A stretch of 64,000 nt of DNA from Burkholderia pseudomultivorans. GTDB lineage: Bacteria; Pseudomonadota; Gammaproteobacteria; Burkholderiales; Burkholderiaceae. Shown here piece by piece: positions 8,514-18,236 of this stretch. The first letter of the stretch is position 1; the number at the start of each line of letters is the position of its first letter. The notes beneath the pieces were generated by a model. It saw nothing but the letters and a program-made list of their open reading frames with translations, was not told the origin of the DNA and did no database searches. Location of the stretch: assembly GCF_001718415.1 (NCBI RefSeq), contig NZ_CP013378.1:1116001-1180000 (forward strand), in the 5' to 3' direction. The translations under genes and the position numbers were made by a program.

Positions 8514-9701
8514 TCAGCGCGGCAGCGTGCGCAACGACGACGGCCCACCCGTCAGCGCGATGCGCTTGCCCGTATCGCGCAGCTTGCCGCCGTCGACCGC
8601 GTACAACGCGAGCTGCCGTTCGACGTTGAACTGCACGATCACGTAACGGCTGTCGGCCGTAAACACGATCCCTTGCGCGGCCTCGCCACCGGTCGCCTCG
8701 CCCGTCTGCACCGCGCGACCGTCGCGAATCGCGAACAGCAGCACCTTGCCGAGCTTGTGGCGGCCCGGATTGTCGGGCGTCAGGTTCGAGCCGTCCATCG
8801 CCTGCACGGCGATCCACTTGCCGTCCGGCGAAATCGCGACGCCTTCCGGCAGCGACGGCACGCTGAGGTACTGCACCGTGCGGAACGGCACGCGCGACAC
8901 GTCGATCAGCGCGACCGAATCGGCATCGCCCGCGAGCGTGCCCGTGTAGCCCGGCAGGCCGGCCAGCCCGACGTTGCTGACCACCGCCCAGCGGTTGTCG
9001 CTCGACACGTCGATCGTATAGGGCGCCACGCCCGTGCTCAGGCGCGTGCCGCTGTCGGTCACCTTGCCGTCGTCGACGTTCAGCACCGCGACGCCCTGCT
9101 CGTCGCGCAGCGAGACAAGCGCATGCTTGCCGTCATGCGTGAAGCTGATCCCGGCGAGCCGCTTCTTGCCGATCTTCAGGCTGCCGTCGAGCGTCACGTG
9201 CGTGCCGTCGATGCGCAGCACCGACACGCTGCCGTCGACGTTCGCGACGAGCGCGAGCCGCCCCGCGCGGTCGATCGCGATGCCCTGCGGATGCGTGCCG
9301 AGTTCGATGCGCGTGACGGACGGCGGCGCCGCGTCGAGATTCACGACCTGCAGGAACGTGTCGTAGACGAGCTGCTTCGCGTTCTCGTCGTAGCGCGTCG
9401 GCGCGCCGACGAGCGCGAGCTTCGCGTCGGGCGTGATCGCGACGGCCTGCGGCGGCCCCTGGATGCCGTTCTCGACGTCGACCTGGCGCACGACCTTCGG
9501 CGGAAACGTGCTTGCGTCGAGCAGCGTCAGCGTGTCGGCGGGCGGCGACGGCAGATAGGTGTCGCGCCCTTCGACGCGCTGGTACTTGCCGTCGTTGCCG
9601 GACACGATCCAGTCGGCGGCATGCGCGCCCACGGTGGCGGCGGACAGCGCCAGCGCGACGAGCACGCGGGCGCGGCGAAGTCGAAAGGGATTCGGTTGCA
9701 T
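8514..9701 (-). CDS. Exported YncE-like beta-propeller protein
   Basis: A 395-aa protein with signal peptide (MQPNPFRLRRARVLVALALSAATVGAHA, cleavage after AHA). The mature part is built of repeated blade-like units with 'ITPDAKLALV', 'IDRAGRLALVANVDGSVSVLR', 'SFTHDGKHALVSLRD', 'DVSSDNRWAVVSN' and 'ISPDGKWIAVQ', a seven-bladed propeller of the YncE/lactonase-like group. It is periplasmic. No catalytic residues can be assigned, and the role is unknown. The start at 9701 is chosen for the signal peptide; the frame stays open further upstream. Confidence 0.8.
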   Translation of the reverse strand: MQPNPFRLRRARVLVALALSAATVGAHAADWIVSGNDGKYQRVEGRDTYLPSPPADTLTLLDASTFPPKVVRQVDVENGIQGPPQAVAITPDAKLALVGAPTRYDENAKQLVYDTFLQVVNLDAAPPSVTRIELGTHPQGIAIDRAGRLALVANVDGSVSVLRIDGTHVTLDGSLKIGKKRLAGISFTHDGKHALVSLRDEQGVAVLNVDDGKVTDSGTRLSTGVAPYTIDVSSDNRWAVVSNVGLAGLPGYTGTLAGDADSVALIDVSRVPFRTVQYLSVPSLPEGVAISPDGKWIAVQAMDGSNLTPDNPGRHKLGKVLLFAIRDGRAVQTGEATGGEAAQGIVFTADSRYVIVQFNVERQLALYAVDGGKLRDTGKRIALTGGPSSLRTLPR

Positions 9702-9846
9702 GGGCAGTCGGTTCTCCGGTCGGTTGCAGGCGCGCCGGACCGCCCGCCGCGGCTGCGCGACGGACCGGCGCGATCGCATGATGATGCACGAAAGCGTGCG
9801 ATCGCGGCGTGCGGCGTGCGGCGCGCACCGCTGCCCGCCGCGCGCA

Positions 9847-11271
9847 TCACGCGTAGCCGGTCGTCCCCTTCGTTTCCAGATACTCGGCAAGGCCGAACTC
9901 CGCATACTCGCGCCCGTTGCCCGAGCGCTTGTAGCCGCCGAACGGCGCGGCCGGATTCCACGGCGGATAGTTGATGTGGACGTTGCCGACGCGCAGCCGC
10001 GCCGCGACGCGACGCGCGCGTTCGAGATCCTTCGACTGCACGTAGGCCGCGAGCCCGTACACCGAATCGTTCGCGAGCGCGATCGCCTCTTCCTCGGACC
10101 GATAGGTCATGATCGACAGCACCGGCCCGAAGATTTCCTCGCGCGCGATCGTCATGTCCGGCGTGACGCCGGAAAACACGGTCGGTCGCACGTAGAAGCC
10201 ATCGCCCAGCCCCTCCGGTCGCCCGGGGCCGCCGGCGATCAGCGTCGCGCCTTCGTCGACCCCAAGCTGGATGAAGTGCTGGATGCGCTCGAACTGCGTG
10301 CGGCTGACGACCGGCCCGATCGTCGTATCCGGCGCACGCGGATCGCCGACCACGGTGCGCCGCGCCTCCTCGCGCGCGGCCCGCTCCGCGATGGCGAGAT
10401 GCTCCGCGTGCACGAGCATGCGCGTCGGCGCGTTGCATGACTGGCCGCTGTTGCTGAAGCAGCTTCGCACGCCGCGCGTGACCGCGTCCTCGATGTCCGC
10501 GTCGGGCAGGATCAGGTTCGGGCTCTTGCTGCCCAGTTCCTGATGCACGCGCTTCACGGTATCGGCGGCGGCCTTCGCGACCTCGATGCCCGCACGCGTC
10601 GAACCGGTAAACGACACCATGTCGACGTCCGGATGGCGCGACAGCGCATCGCCGACCCCATGCCCGAGCCCGTGCACGAGATTGAACACGCCGGGCGGCA
10701 CGCCCGCCTCGTGCAGGATTTCCGCGAACAGGATGCCGCTGAACGGCGCGATCTCGCTCGGCTTGAGCACCATCGTGCAGCCGGCGGCGAGCGCAGGCGC
10801 GACCTTGCAGACGATCTGGTTGATCGGCCAGTTCCATGGCGTGATCAGCGCGCACACGCCGATCGGTTCGTGCGACACCAACAGCGAATCGGCCTGCGTG
10901 CTGAACCGGAACGACTGCAGCGCGCGGATCGTCTGCTCCAGATGCGCGGTGCCGACCGCCGCCTGCATCGCGCGCGCGAACGCGATCGGCGCACCCATCT
11001 CCTGGCTGATCGTCTGCGCGACCTCCTCGTAGCGGCGCTGATAGATGTCGAGCACGCGCCGCAGCAGCGCGACGCGCGCATCGACCGTCCAGCGCGAGTA
11101 CGCGTCGAATGCCTGCTTCGCCGCGCCGACTGCGCGATCGACGTCGGCCGCGCCGCCGATTCCGAGCCGCGCATACGGGCGGCCGGTCGCCGGATCGATC
11201 ACGTCGATCGACTGCGCGTCGACGGGATCGCACCACTGCCCGCCGATATAGGACTGTTGTGACGTACGCAT
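9847..11271 (-). CDS. NAD(P)-dependent aldehyde dehydrogenase
   Basis: A 474-aa cytoplasmic aldehyde dehydrogenase of standard length. Catalytic Cys279 is in NSGQSCNAPTR, and the general base Glu245 is in QELGSKSPN. The nucleotide-binding PWNWP and FTGST motifs are present. It oxidises an aldehyde to an acid. The neighbours, in the same direction, are a class III aminotransferase (27 bases upstream) and an APC permease, so the likely substrate is the semialdehyde made by that transaminase from an amine or omega-amino acid. The exact substrate is not readable. Confidence 0.9.
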   Translation of the reverse strand: MRTSQQSYIGGQWCDPVDAQSIDVIDPATGRPYARLGIGGAADVDRAVGAAKQAFDAYSRWTVDARVALLRRVLDIYQRRYEEVAQTISQEMGAPIAFARAMQAAVGTAHLEQTIRALQSFRFSTQADSLLVSHEPIGVCALITPWNWPINQIVCKVAPALAAGCTMVLKPSEIAPFSGILFAEILHEAGVPPGVFNLVHGLGHGVGDALSRHPDVDMVSFTGSTRAGIEVAKAAADTVKRVHQELGSKSPNLILPDADIEDAVTRGVRSCFSNSGQSCNAPTRMLVHAEHLAIAERAAREEARRTVVGDPRAPDTTIGPVVSRTQFERIQHFIQLGVDEGATLIAGGPGRPEGLGDGFYVRPTVFSGVTPDMTIAREEIFGPVLSIMTYRSEEEAIALANDSVYGLAAYVQSKDLERARRVAARLRVGNVHINYPPWNPAAPFGGYKRSGNGREYAEFGLAEYLETKGTTGYA

Positions 11272-11298
11272 CGAATGCTCCCCGGTAGGTTGGTGCGC

Positions 11299-12687
11299 TC
11301 AGCGCGTCGCGCGCGCATAGGCGTCGGCGAGGATGTCGCGAATCTGCGCGACGAACCAGCTGATCTCGTCGCGCGACATCACGAGCGGCGGCGAGAACTG
11401 CACGATCGGCGTGCCTTCGTGGTCGACGCCGGCGCGGCACAGCAGCCCCGCGTCGAAGATCGCCGGCGCGAGCACGGTCGACACGAACGCCTGCGCACTG
11501 ATGCCGGCCGACCAGCGGCGCGCGTGCTTGTCGGTCACCAGTTCCAGCGAATAGTGATAGCCGTCGCCGCGCACGTCGCCGACGCACGGCAATTCGAGCA
11601 GGCCGTCGAGCAGCGTGCGGAAATGGCCCTGGTTGTCGCGGACGTTGTCGAACACGCGCTCGCGCTCGATGATCGCGAGGTTCGCGAGTGCGGCCGTGCA
11701 GGCGACCGGATGGCCGCCGTAGGTTGCGCCGTGCAGGAACATCTGCTGCGGGCCGCCGAGCACCGTGTCGACTACCGCATCGCTCGCGATCACGCCGCCG
11801 AGCGGCACATAGCCCGACGCGATGCCCTTCGCGAAGGTCAGGATGTCCGGTTTCAACTCGTAGCGGCGCGACCCGAAATATTCGCCGAGCCGGCCGAACC
11901 CGCAGATCACTTCATCCGCGACGAGCAGCACGCCGTGCCGGTCGCAGATCTCGCGTAGCCCTGCCGTATAGCCGGCCGGCGGCGTCAGGCTGCCGCCCGC
12001 GTTCTGCAGCGGCTCGACAACGATCGCCGCGACCGTGTCCGGGCCTTCCTGGATGATCAGCGACTCGATCTCGTCGAGCAGATGGCGCGTGAACTGCGCT
12101 TCGGTCTCGTCGAGCGGGCGGCCGTAGCGCTTCGTGTTGCCGACATGCCGCACGCCCGCCATCAGCGGCTCGAAGTGCTTGCGGAAGTTGGTCATCCCGT
12201 TCAGCGCGAGCGCGCCGAACGACGTGCCGTGATACGCGACGCGCCGCGCGATGAACTTGCGCCGCTGCGGCTCGCCGCGCGCCTGGTGGTACTGGCGCAC
12301 CAGCTTGATCGCCGATTCGTTCGACTCCGACCCGCTCGACGTGAAGAACACGCGGTTCAGGCCGTGCGGCGCGAGCGTCGCGAGCCGGTGCGCGAGACGG
12401 ATCGCGGGCTCGTGACCGTAGCCCCAGTTGGTCGCGAACGGCAGCCGCGCCATCTGCTCGCGGATCGCATCGCCGATCTCCACGCCGTGGCTGTAGCCGA
12501 CCTGCACGCAGTACAGCCCGGCCAGCGCATCGAAATAGCGCTTGCCGTTGCGATCGACGAGCCAGCATCCTTCGCCGCGGTCGAACACGGTCAACGCGTG
12601 ATCGCGATACGCATCGGCGTGCGTGAAGTGCATCAGCAGATGGCGCTTGCCCAGCGCCTGCAGGTCCGCCTCGTGATTGACGTTCAT
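11299..12687 (-). CDS. Class III aminotransferase (omega-amine type)
   Basis: A 462-aa PLP enzyme. The Schiff-base Lys is Lys287 in FAKGIASGYVPLGG, and Asp258 in VADEVICGFGR holds the pyridine nitrogen. The fold-type I class III pattern (GSESNESAIKLVRQYH) is complete. The start at 12687 follows GGAGGAACGAGGCA; a longer frame upstream is ignored. This family moves an amino group from a terminal amine (putrescine, beta-alanine, taurine-like) to pyruvate or 2-oxoglutarate. With the aldehyde dehydrogenase after it and the permease before it, it forms an uptake-transaminate-oxidise unit. Confidence 0.9.
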   Translation of the reverse strand: MNVNHEADLQALGKRHLLMHFTHADAYRDHALTVFDRGEGCWLVDRNGKRYFDALAGLYCVQVGYSHGVEIGDAIREQMARLPFATNWGYGHEPAIRLAHRLATLAPHGLNRVFFTSSGSESNESAIKLVRQYHQARGEPQRRKFIARRVAYHGTSFGALALNGMTNFRKHFEPLMAGVRHVGNTKRYGRPLDETEAQFTRHLLDEIESLIIQEGPDTVAAIVVEPLQNAGGSLTPPAGYTAGLREICDRHGVLLVADEVICGFGRLGEYFGSRRYELKPDILTFAKGIASGYVPLGGVIASDAVVDTVLGGPQQMFLHGATYGGHPVACTAALANLAIIERERVFDNVRDNQGHFRTLLDGLLELPCVGDVRGDGYHYSLELVTDKHARRWSAGISAQAFVSTVLAPAIFDAGLLCRAGVDHEGTPIVQFSPPLVMSRDEISWFVAQIRDILADAYARATR

Positions 12688-12736
12688 TGCCTCGTTCCTC
12701 CTTGCGGGTTTCAATGCCGGTGCCACGACCGGCCGT

Positions 12737-14101
12737 TCAATTCATCGTCAGCGTCGGCGCCGGGCGCGTGAATCCGCGCGTGAGCCACACGAGCTGGCAC
12801 AGTCCGACCGCGAGCCATGCGATGCCGACGTAAAAGGTCTGGCGCGACAGCCCGGACCACAGCCATGCATTGAGCACGAAGCCGATCGCCGGCATCAGCC
12901 CGTACTTGATCCAGCCCGCGACATGCCGGTGCTCGGGCCGCGCGAGATAGCTGCGCATCACGCACAGGTTCACGACCGCGAACGCGACGAGCGCGCCGAA
13001 GCTGATCATCGTCGACGCGAGATCGAGCGTGATGAACAGTGCGGAAAGCGATACCGCGCCGACCGCGAGCGTCGCGCGCACCGGCGTGCCTAGCCGCGCA
13101 TGCAGGTGCCCGAACACGCGTTCCGGCAGCACCTGATCGCGTCCCATCGCGAACAGCACGCGCGTCACGCTCGCCTGCCCGGCCATCGCGCTCGCGAAGC
13201 AGCCGGCCACGTACACCGCGACGAAGAACGCCGACAACGCATGACCGCCGATCCGCTGCATCAGTTCGAGGCTGGCCGAATCGAGATCCTTGAAGCTGCG
13301 CCAGTCGGGGAACACCACCTGGCCCGCATACGCGATCAGCATGAACAGCACGCCGCTCGACAGCGTGCAGAGCAGGATCGCGCGCGGCACCGTGCGGCGC
13401 GGCTCGCGGGTTTCCTCGGACAGCGTCGAGACCGCATCGAAGCCGAGAAACGACAGGCACAGGATCGCCGAGCCGGCCAGGATCGCGCGCGCATCGCCCG
13501 ACGCCGGCAGCGCGATCGCCATCTCGAGTCCGCGCCCGCCGGCGAGCCGCGCCGACGCGACGAGAAACACCGCGATGAAGACGAGCTGGCTGGCGATCAG
13601 GATCAGGTTCACGCGATTGACGAGCCGGATGCCGACGATGTTCAGCGCAGTGATGAACGCGATGCTGCCGACGATCCACACGCTCGACGGCACCGCCGGG
13701 AACAGCTGCTTCATGTAGATGCCGATCGCGAGATAGCTGATCATCGGAATGAACAGGTAATCCATCAGCAACGCCCAGCCGACCATGAAGCCGGCCGAGG
13801 TGCCGAAGTTGCGGCTCGCGAACGTATACGCCGACCCGGCGCTCGGCATCAGACGCGTCATGTGTCCGTAGCTGCGCGCGGTAAACAGCATCGCGACCAG
13901 CGTGACCGCATAGGCGGTCGTCAGGTGTCCGTTCGTTTCGCTGGTGACGAGGCCGTAGGTCGTGAAGACCGTCATCGGCAGCATGTAGGCCAGGCCGAAG
14001 ATCACCAGCGTGAACAGGCCGAGCGACGGTGCGGCGCTGCGTTGTCCGGGTGCAGCAGACGCGGCGTCCGGCGCGCGTCGATCGGTGCGGCTGTCTCTCA
14101 T
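12737..14101 (-). CDS. APC-family amine/amino-acid permease (PuuP-like)
   Basis: A 454-aa inner-membrane permease with about 12 hydrophobic helices (for example FTLVIFGLAYMLPMTVF near residue 33). The APC signature is in the first helices and in the FLGFDAVSTLSEETREPRR loop, close to PuuP/PlaP putrescine importers. It is the first gene of a minus-strand run (permease, aminotransferase, aldehyde dehydrogenase) with 49- and 27-base gaps. It diverges from the AraC-type regulator at 14334, which probably controls it. Putrescine or another diamine is a reasonable guess, not proven. Confidence 0.8.
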   Translation of the reverse strand: MRDSRTDRRAPDAASAAPGQRSAAPSLGLFTLVIFGLAYMLPMTVFTTYGLVTSETNGHLTTAYAVTLVAMLFTARSYGHMTRLMPSAGSAYTFASRNFGTSAGFMVGWALLMDYLFIPMISYLAIGIYMKQLFPAVPSSVWIVGSIAFITALNIVGIRLVNRVNLILIASQLVFIAVFLVASARLAGGRGLEMAIALPASGDARAILAGSAILCLSFLGFDAVSTLSEETREPRRTVPRAILLCTLSSGVLFMLIAYAGQVVFPDWRSFKDLDSASLELMQRIGGHALSAFFVAVYVAGCFASAMAGQASVTRVLFAMGRDQVLPERVFGHLHARLGTPVRATLAVGAVSLSALFITLDLASTMISFGALVAFAVVNLCVMRSYLARPEHRHVAGWIKYGLMPAIGFVLNAWLWSGLSRQTFYVGIAWLAVGLCQLVWLTRGFTRPAPTLTMN

Positions 14102-14333
14102 GCGGTCCTCACGTGAATGGCGTCCATGACTTCGACTCGGCTGCGCCCGGCAACGGCCCCGGTGCGCGGTTCGGAAAAAGTGTCGTGCGCCAAAAATTCG
14201 AGGACGAATGAGAAATGCGGACGTAATCGGGGGATATTTCCGGACGCATCGCCGGCGGCCCGATGCGCGGCTGGCGTTGCACGGCCATTCCGGCTATGTT
14301 CTTACGCGACTCCTTCGCCGCCCCTTTCTCTCC

Positions 14334-15428
14334 ATGGACAGCAGGTCTCACCGAAACCAAAGCCGGGCCGAACGCAGCCTGCGTTCGGCGCTCGGACTCG
14401 CGCGTCCGGCCGGACGCCAGGAAGACATTCCGGCTACCGTCCACGCGATCGCGGTCGCGCTCGACGAGTGCCGCGTGCGGCACATCGACAGCGCCGCGCT
14501 GCTGGAAGGCACGGGGCTCGGCGCGGCCGAAGTCGCGTCGCCGAACCTGCACGTGAACCGCGGCCAGGAACAGCGCTGTTTCAGGAATCTGCTGCGGTGC
14601 AGCGGCGTGCCGTCGATCGGCCTGTCGATCGGCGGCCGGCTGCATGTGTCGACGCTCGGCCTCGCCGGCTACGCGATGCTGATCAGCGGCTCGGTGATGC
14701 AGGCGCTCAAGTGCATGAGCCAGTTCCCGCTGTTCATGGGCCTGTACTTCGACGTGCGCGTGCACGCGCACGCGGACGGGATGAGCGTGACGATCGGCCG
14801 CTACAACGGCGAGCCCGATCTCGAGGTGTTCCAGACCGACATGTGCCTGTCGAGCCTGCGGTTGATCGTGTCCGACCTGGTCGGCAAGCCGGCCTGGCCC
14901 GCGCAGCTGCTGCTCGCGCGGCGCGCGCCGCGCAACGGCGCCGAGTATGCGCGTCACTTCGGCTGCAAGGTCCGGTTCAACGCGGGCGAGAACAGCCTCG
15001 TGTTCACCAGCGTGAACGGCACGGAAACGCCGCGCCTCGCGAACGAGGTCAGCTTCAACGCGCTGCATGGCCAGTGCGAGGCGCTCGAACGGCAGTGGGC
15101 CGCCTCGGTCGGGACGCGGTTCGCCGATCGCGCGAAGGAACTGATGGCACGCGACCTGTCGCGCTTCAAGTCGATGACGTCGCTCGCGGACGCGCTGCAC
15201 ATGACCGAGCGCACGCTGCGCCGGCGGCTCGAAAAGGACGGCGTCACGTTCCAGTCGCTGCTGGACACGGTGCGCCATGAAGAGGCGGCGCGGCTGCTCG
15301 ACGACGACGCACTGACGGTCGCGGCGATCGCCGAGCATCTCGGATACAGCGAGCCGCGCAGTTTTCGTCATGCCTACCGGCGCTGGACCGGACGCGCGCC
15401 GCGCGACAGCCGCGACGACGATGCGTGA
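14334..15428 (+). CDS. AraC-family transcriptional regulator (OruR-like)
   Basis: A 364-aa protein: an N-terminal ligand domain of the 'arabinose-binding of AraC' type (residues about 40-230, including SIGGRLHVSTLGLAGYAMLISGSV) and a C-terminal AraC helix-turn-helix (SLADALHMTERTLRRRLEKDG and VAAIAEHLGYSEPRSFRHAYRRWTG). OruR, ArgR and similar regulators of amino-acid catabolism have this architecture. The divergent amine permease/aminotransferase operon starting at 14101 is the obvious target. The chosen start is ATG 14334; frames upstream exist but do not look like protein. Confidence 0.85.
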   Translation: MDSRSHRNQSRAERSLRSALGLARPAGRQEDIPATVHAIAVALDECRVRHIDSAALLEGTGLGAAEVASPNLHVNRGQEQRCFRNLLRCSGVPSIGLSIGGRLHVSTLGLAGYAMLISGSVMQALKCMSQFPLFMGLYFDVRVHAHADGMSVTIGRYNGEPDLEVFQTDMCLSSLRLIVSDLVGKPAWPAQLLLARRAPRNGAEYARHFGCKVRFNAGENSLVFTSVNGTETPRLANEVSFNALHGQCEALERQWAASVGTRFADRAKELMARDLSRFKSMTSLADALHMTERTLRRRLEKDGVTFQSLLDTVRHEEAARLLDDDALTVAAIAEHLGYSEPRSFRHAYRRWTGRAPRDSRDDDA

Positions 15429-15736
15429 AAGTACTCGCGCGCGCACCGCGTCCGGCGGCCGCCAACTCGCGTAGAATGCGCGCCTGAACCAACGACAACA
15501 GGGCCGCGGCCACGTGCCGATTCCGCGTGACATGCGATGCCGTCGAAACCGTTTCGACGCATGGCATGCGTGATGAAAAGATCGATGCGACGACATCGAC
15601 CGGGGTTGCTGCGCGATCGATCGAGCGCGCGCCGCCGCGACGATCGCGATCGACGACCGACACGAGCGATCCGGTGCGCAGGGCCAGCCCTGCACCGCGG
15701 AAGCCGCACCGCGCGCCACCGACCGACGACGCACCG
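15429..15736. other. 308-base upstream region of the hydrolase-PEP synthase fusion gene
   Basis: No separate gene is supported. A -10-like TAGAAT lies near 15471-15476. The frame of the next gene stays open upstream to 15527, but that stretch encodes Arg/Thr/Pro-rich sequence unlike the protein that follows. Confidence 0.4.
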
Positions 15737-18172
15737 ATGAGCAAACCGATTCTGTACCTCCTCGCCGGCAACGGCAGCGCGGCCGACTGGTGGGACGACG
15801 CGCTGCCGCAGTTCCGGCACTACCGGCCGGTGCCGCTGGAGCTGCCCGGTTTCGGCGACCATCCGGAACCGCCGTGCGAAGACCTGGACGCGTACGCACA
15901 GGCGCTGCTGGACGCGACCGAAGCGGGCCACGCGATCGTCGCGGTCGGCGTGAACGCGCTGCTGGTCCTGCACGCATTGCAGCGGCGGCCCGGCCACTTC
16001 AGCCGCAGCGTGCTGCTGTCGCCAGTGGGCGCGTTCCTCTGGCAGCGTCATCTGCCGAAGCTGATGACGCCGCGGCCGCTGCGCCACGCCATTCACTGGC
16101 TGCTGTCACATCATCCGGCGCTGTTCGCGCGCAAGTTCTCGCACCGAACCTGGACGCGCGCGCAGTACCGCCGGATGGGCGCCGGCTATGCGCGCTGCCG
16201 CGCGTTCGTCCCGCACTGGGACCTGGTGCGCGCCGATACCGCGCTGAACCTGCTGGAATGGGTCACCGATCGCATCGAGCTGGTGTGGGGCGATCGCGAC
16301 CGCCTGCTCGGCATCCGGCAGGCTGCGGCGTGGTCGGCGATCCTCGCGCGCGCCGACCTCACGATTACGCTGCAGGCCGGCTGGGGACACTCTCCGTGGA
16401 TCGATGCGCCGGCCGAATTCGCCGCGTGGCTGGAAGCCGGCGACGCCGGCTTCGTCGCGCATACCAAGGGCGGACGCCTGAAGCTCGCGGCGATGGCCGG
16501 CCTGCCGGTGCCGCCCGCGCTGTCGCTGAACCGCGCGGACGACCCGCGACTGCCCGGCTTTCTCGCGAGCCAGCCGGACGCGCTGTGGGCGATCCGCTCG
16601 TCGAGCCACGGCGAGGACCAGGCGGACGCGGCCAATGCCGGGCTGCACACCACGTTCCTGCGCGAACCGGCGTCGCAGGCGCCGACGCGCGTCGCCGAAC
16701 TGCTGGACGGCGGCCTCGAGGAAGTCGTGGTCCAGCGGTTCGTCACGCCGGTGCTGTCCGGCATCGCGTTCGTCCGCCATCTGGCGGTCGAGATCGAATG
16801 GGTAGAGGGCCACCTCGAGGCGCTGGCCGACGGGCATGCGAGCCCGCAGCGCGCGATCCTGTCGCGACTCGGCGAACCGTGGCAGCGCGGCACGTTCCCG
16901 ACCACGCGCGGGCTGAGCGCGCGGCGGCTGTGGGACTTCCTGCAACAGGTGCTGCGCGTGTTTCACTACGTGCCGGGCGATGTCGAATGGGCGTGGGACG
17001 GGCAGCAACTGTGGCTGCTGCAATACCGCCCGATCAGCAGCTACGGCTGGCATCGCCACCTCACGTCGGCGAACATCGCCGAAATCCTGCCGCCGCAGCC
17101 GAGCCGGCTCGTCGAGTACGCGCAGCGGCGCGCCGCCGGCAGCATCCCGGCGATCATGGCGCGCTGGGACGCACGCGTACTGCAGGACAACGAACCGTTC
17201 ACCGCGCTCTATGGCGGCGCGTCGTACATCAACAACGATCTGTTCCTCGCACGCCTCGCGGACTGGGGCGTATCGGCCGGCAACTACAGCGGCGAGGTCG
17301 GCGGCGCGACGCCGCCGCTGCGCTGGCGCCCGCTGCGGCTGCTGCGTTCGCTGCCGGTGTTCTGGCGCATGCTGCGCGTCGCGCGCACGCGCCTGCCGGC
17401 GCTGGAGCGCGGCCTGCGCCGCCACGACCGCGAGCTTGCCGAACTCGTCGCGCGCGGCGCCGACGGCCAGCAGCTGGCCGACTGGTTCACGCGCTTCTAC
17501 GTGTTCGTCGTGCAGGGCAACCTGTGCATCGCGGCATCGCTGGCGAGCAGCGGCGGCGCGCTGTGGGGCCGCCCGCCGACCGTCTATGGGCAACTCGACG
17601 ACAGCCCGCACCGCCTGCCGTGGGAAACCGATCCGGGCACCGCGCGGCCCGCGCACGCCGATCTGCCGCTGCAGGCGTTTCCGCGCTGGCCGTGGCCGGT
17701 GCGGCTGCTGCATGCACTGGGCGCGCCCGGCATGCGCGGCTGGTATCTGCAGGTGCGCGAGTGGTACCGCGACAACCTGATGCGCGTGTTCTTCCGTCTG
17801 CATCACGCGATGCCGGCCGCCGATCGCGATACATGGTTCGCGCCTCATCCGGAACCGCGCGAACGCGGCGGCAGCTTCTGGCAGGACGGCAGCGAAGGCG
17901 TCGAGGAAGCCGCGGGCTTCATGATCTATCCGGGCCAGACGCAGGGCGTGCTCGGTCGCGACATCCTGCTCGAAGACACGCTCGACCCGGGCCGGCATGC
18001 GCAGTACCAGGCCGCGCGCGCGGTGATCGCGCGCATGGGCGGCAGGCTGTCGCACGGCGCGACGCTGCTGCGCGAACTGCGCAAGCCGTCGGCGGTGCTG
18101 CCGCGCGTCGATGCGGAATGGGTCGGGCGCGAGGTGCGGCTTTGCGATGGGGAGTTGACGTTGGTCGAATAG
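15737..18172 (+). CDS. Fusion of pseudo-alpha/beta-hydrolase with PEP-synthase/rifampicin-phosphotransferase-like enzyme
   Basis: An 811-aa protein. Residues 1-240 have the alpha/beta-hydrolase fold (VWGDRDRLLG and AGWGHSPWIDAP hold the usual Asp and His), but the nucleophile elbow reads AVGVNALL, so Asn73 replaces the serine. From about 243 it continues as a PEP/pyruvate-binding ATP-grasp domain (AIRSSSHGEDQADAANAG near 286, WLLQYRPI near 428). It ends in a phospho-His swivel domain with GGRLSHGATLLREL, His773 being the predicted phosphate carrier. This order (ATP domain, long middle, His domain) is that of rifampicin phosphotransferase and PEP synthase. The substrate is unknown; phosphorylation of a small molecule is plausible. 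It stands alone, with no obvious operon partners. Confidence 0.75.
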   Translation: MSKPILYLLAGNGSAADWWDDALPQFRHYRPVPLELPGFGDHPEPPCEDLDAYAQALLDATEAGHAIVAVGVNALLVLHALQRRPGHFSRSVLLSPVGAFLWQRHLPKLMTPRPLRHAIHWLLSHHPALFARKFSHRTWTRAQYRRMGAGYARCRAFVPHWDLVRADTALNLLEWVTDRIELVWGDRDRLLGIRQAAAWSAILARADLTITLQAGWGHSPWIDAPAEFAAWLEAGDAGFVAHTKGGRLKLAAMAGLPVPPALSLNRADDPRLPGFLASQPDALWAIRSSSHGEDQADAANAGLHTTFLREPASQAPTRVAELLDGGLEEVVVQRFVTPVLSGIAFVRHLAVEIEWVEGHLEALADGHASPQRAILSRLGEPWQRGTFPTTRGLSARRLWDFLQQVLRVFHYVPGDVEWAWDGQQLWLLQYRPISSYGWHRHLTSANIAEILPPQPSRLVEYAQRRAAGSIPAIMARWDARVLQDNEPFTALYGGASYINNDLFLARLADWGVSAGNYSGEVGGATPPLRWRPLRLLRSLPVFWRMLRVARTRLPALERGLRRHDRELAELVARGADGQQLADWFTRFYVFVVQGNLCIAASLASSGGALWGRPPTVYGQLDDSPHRLPWETDPGTARPAHADLPLQAFPRWPWPVRLLHALGAPGMRGWYLQVREWYRDNLMRVFFRLHHAMPAADRDTWFAPHPEPRERGGSFWQDGSEGVEEAAGFMIYPGQTQGVLGRDILLEDTLDPGRHAQYQAARAVIARMGGRLSHGATLLRELRKPSAVLPRVDAEWVGREVRLCDGELTLVE

Positions 18173-18236
18173 GCGGGGCCGCGCTGCCCGGAACCGGCCA
18201 GGCGCGCACGGACCGATCGACCCGTGGACCAGGACG

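Noticed and set aside
9527..11587. A 686-codon minus-strand frame offset from the aldehyde dehydrogenase
   Set aside because: It is an alternative frame on the same strand, Arg-rich, and spans two real genes that both have complete domains.
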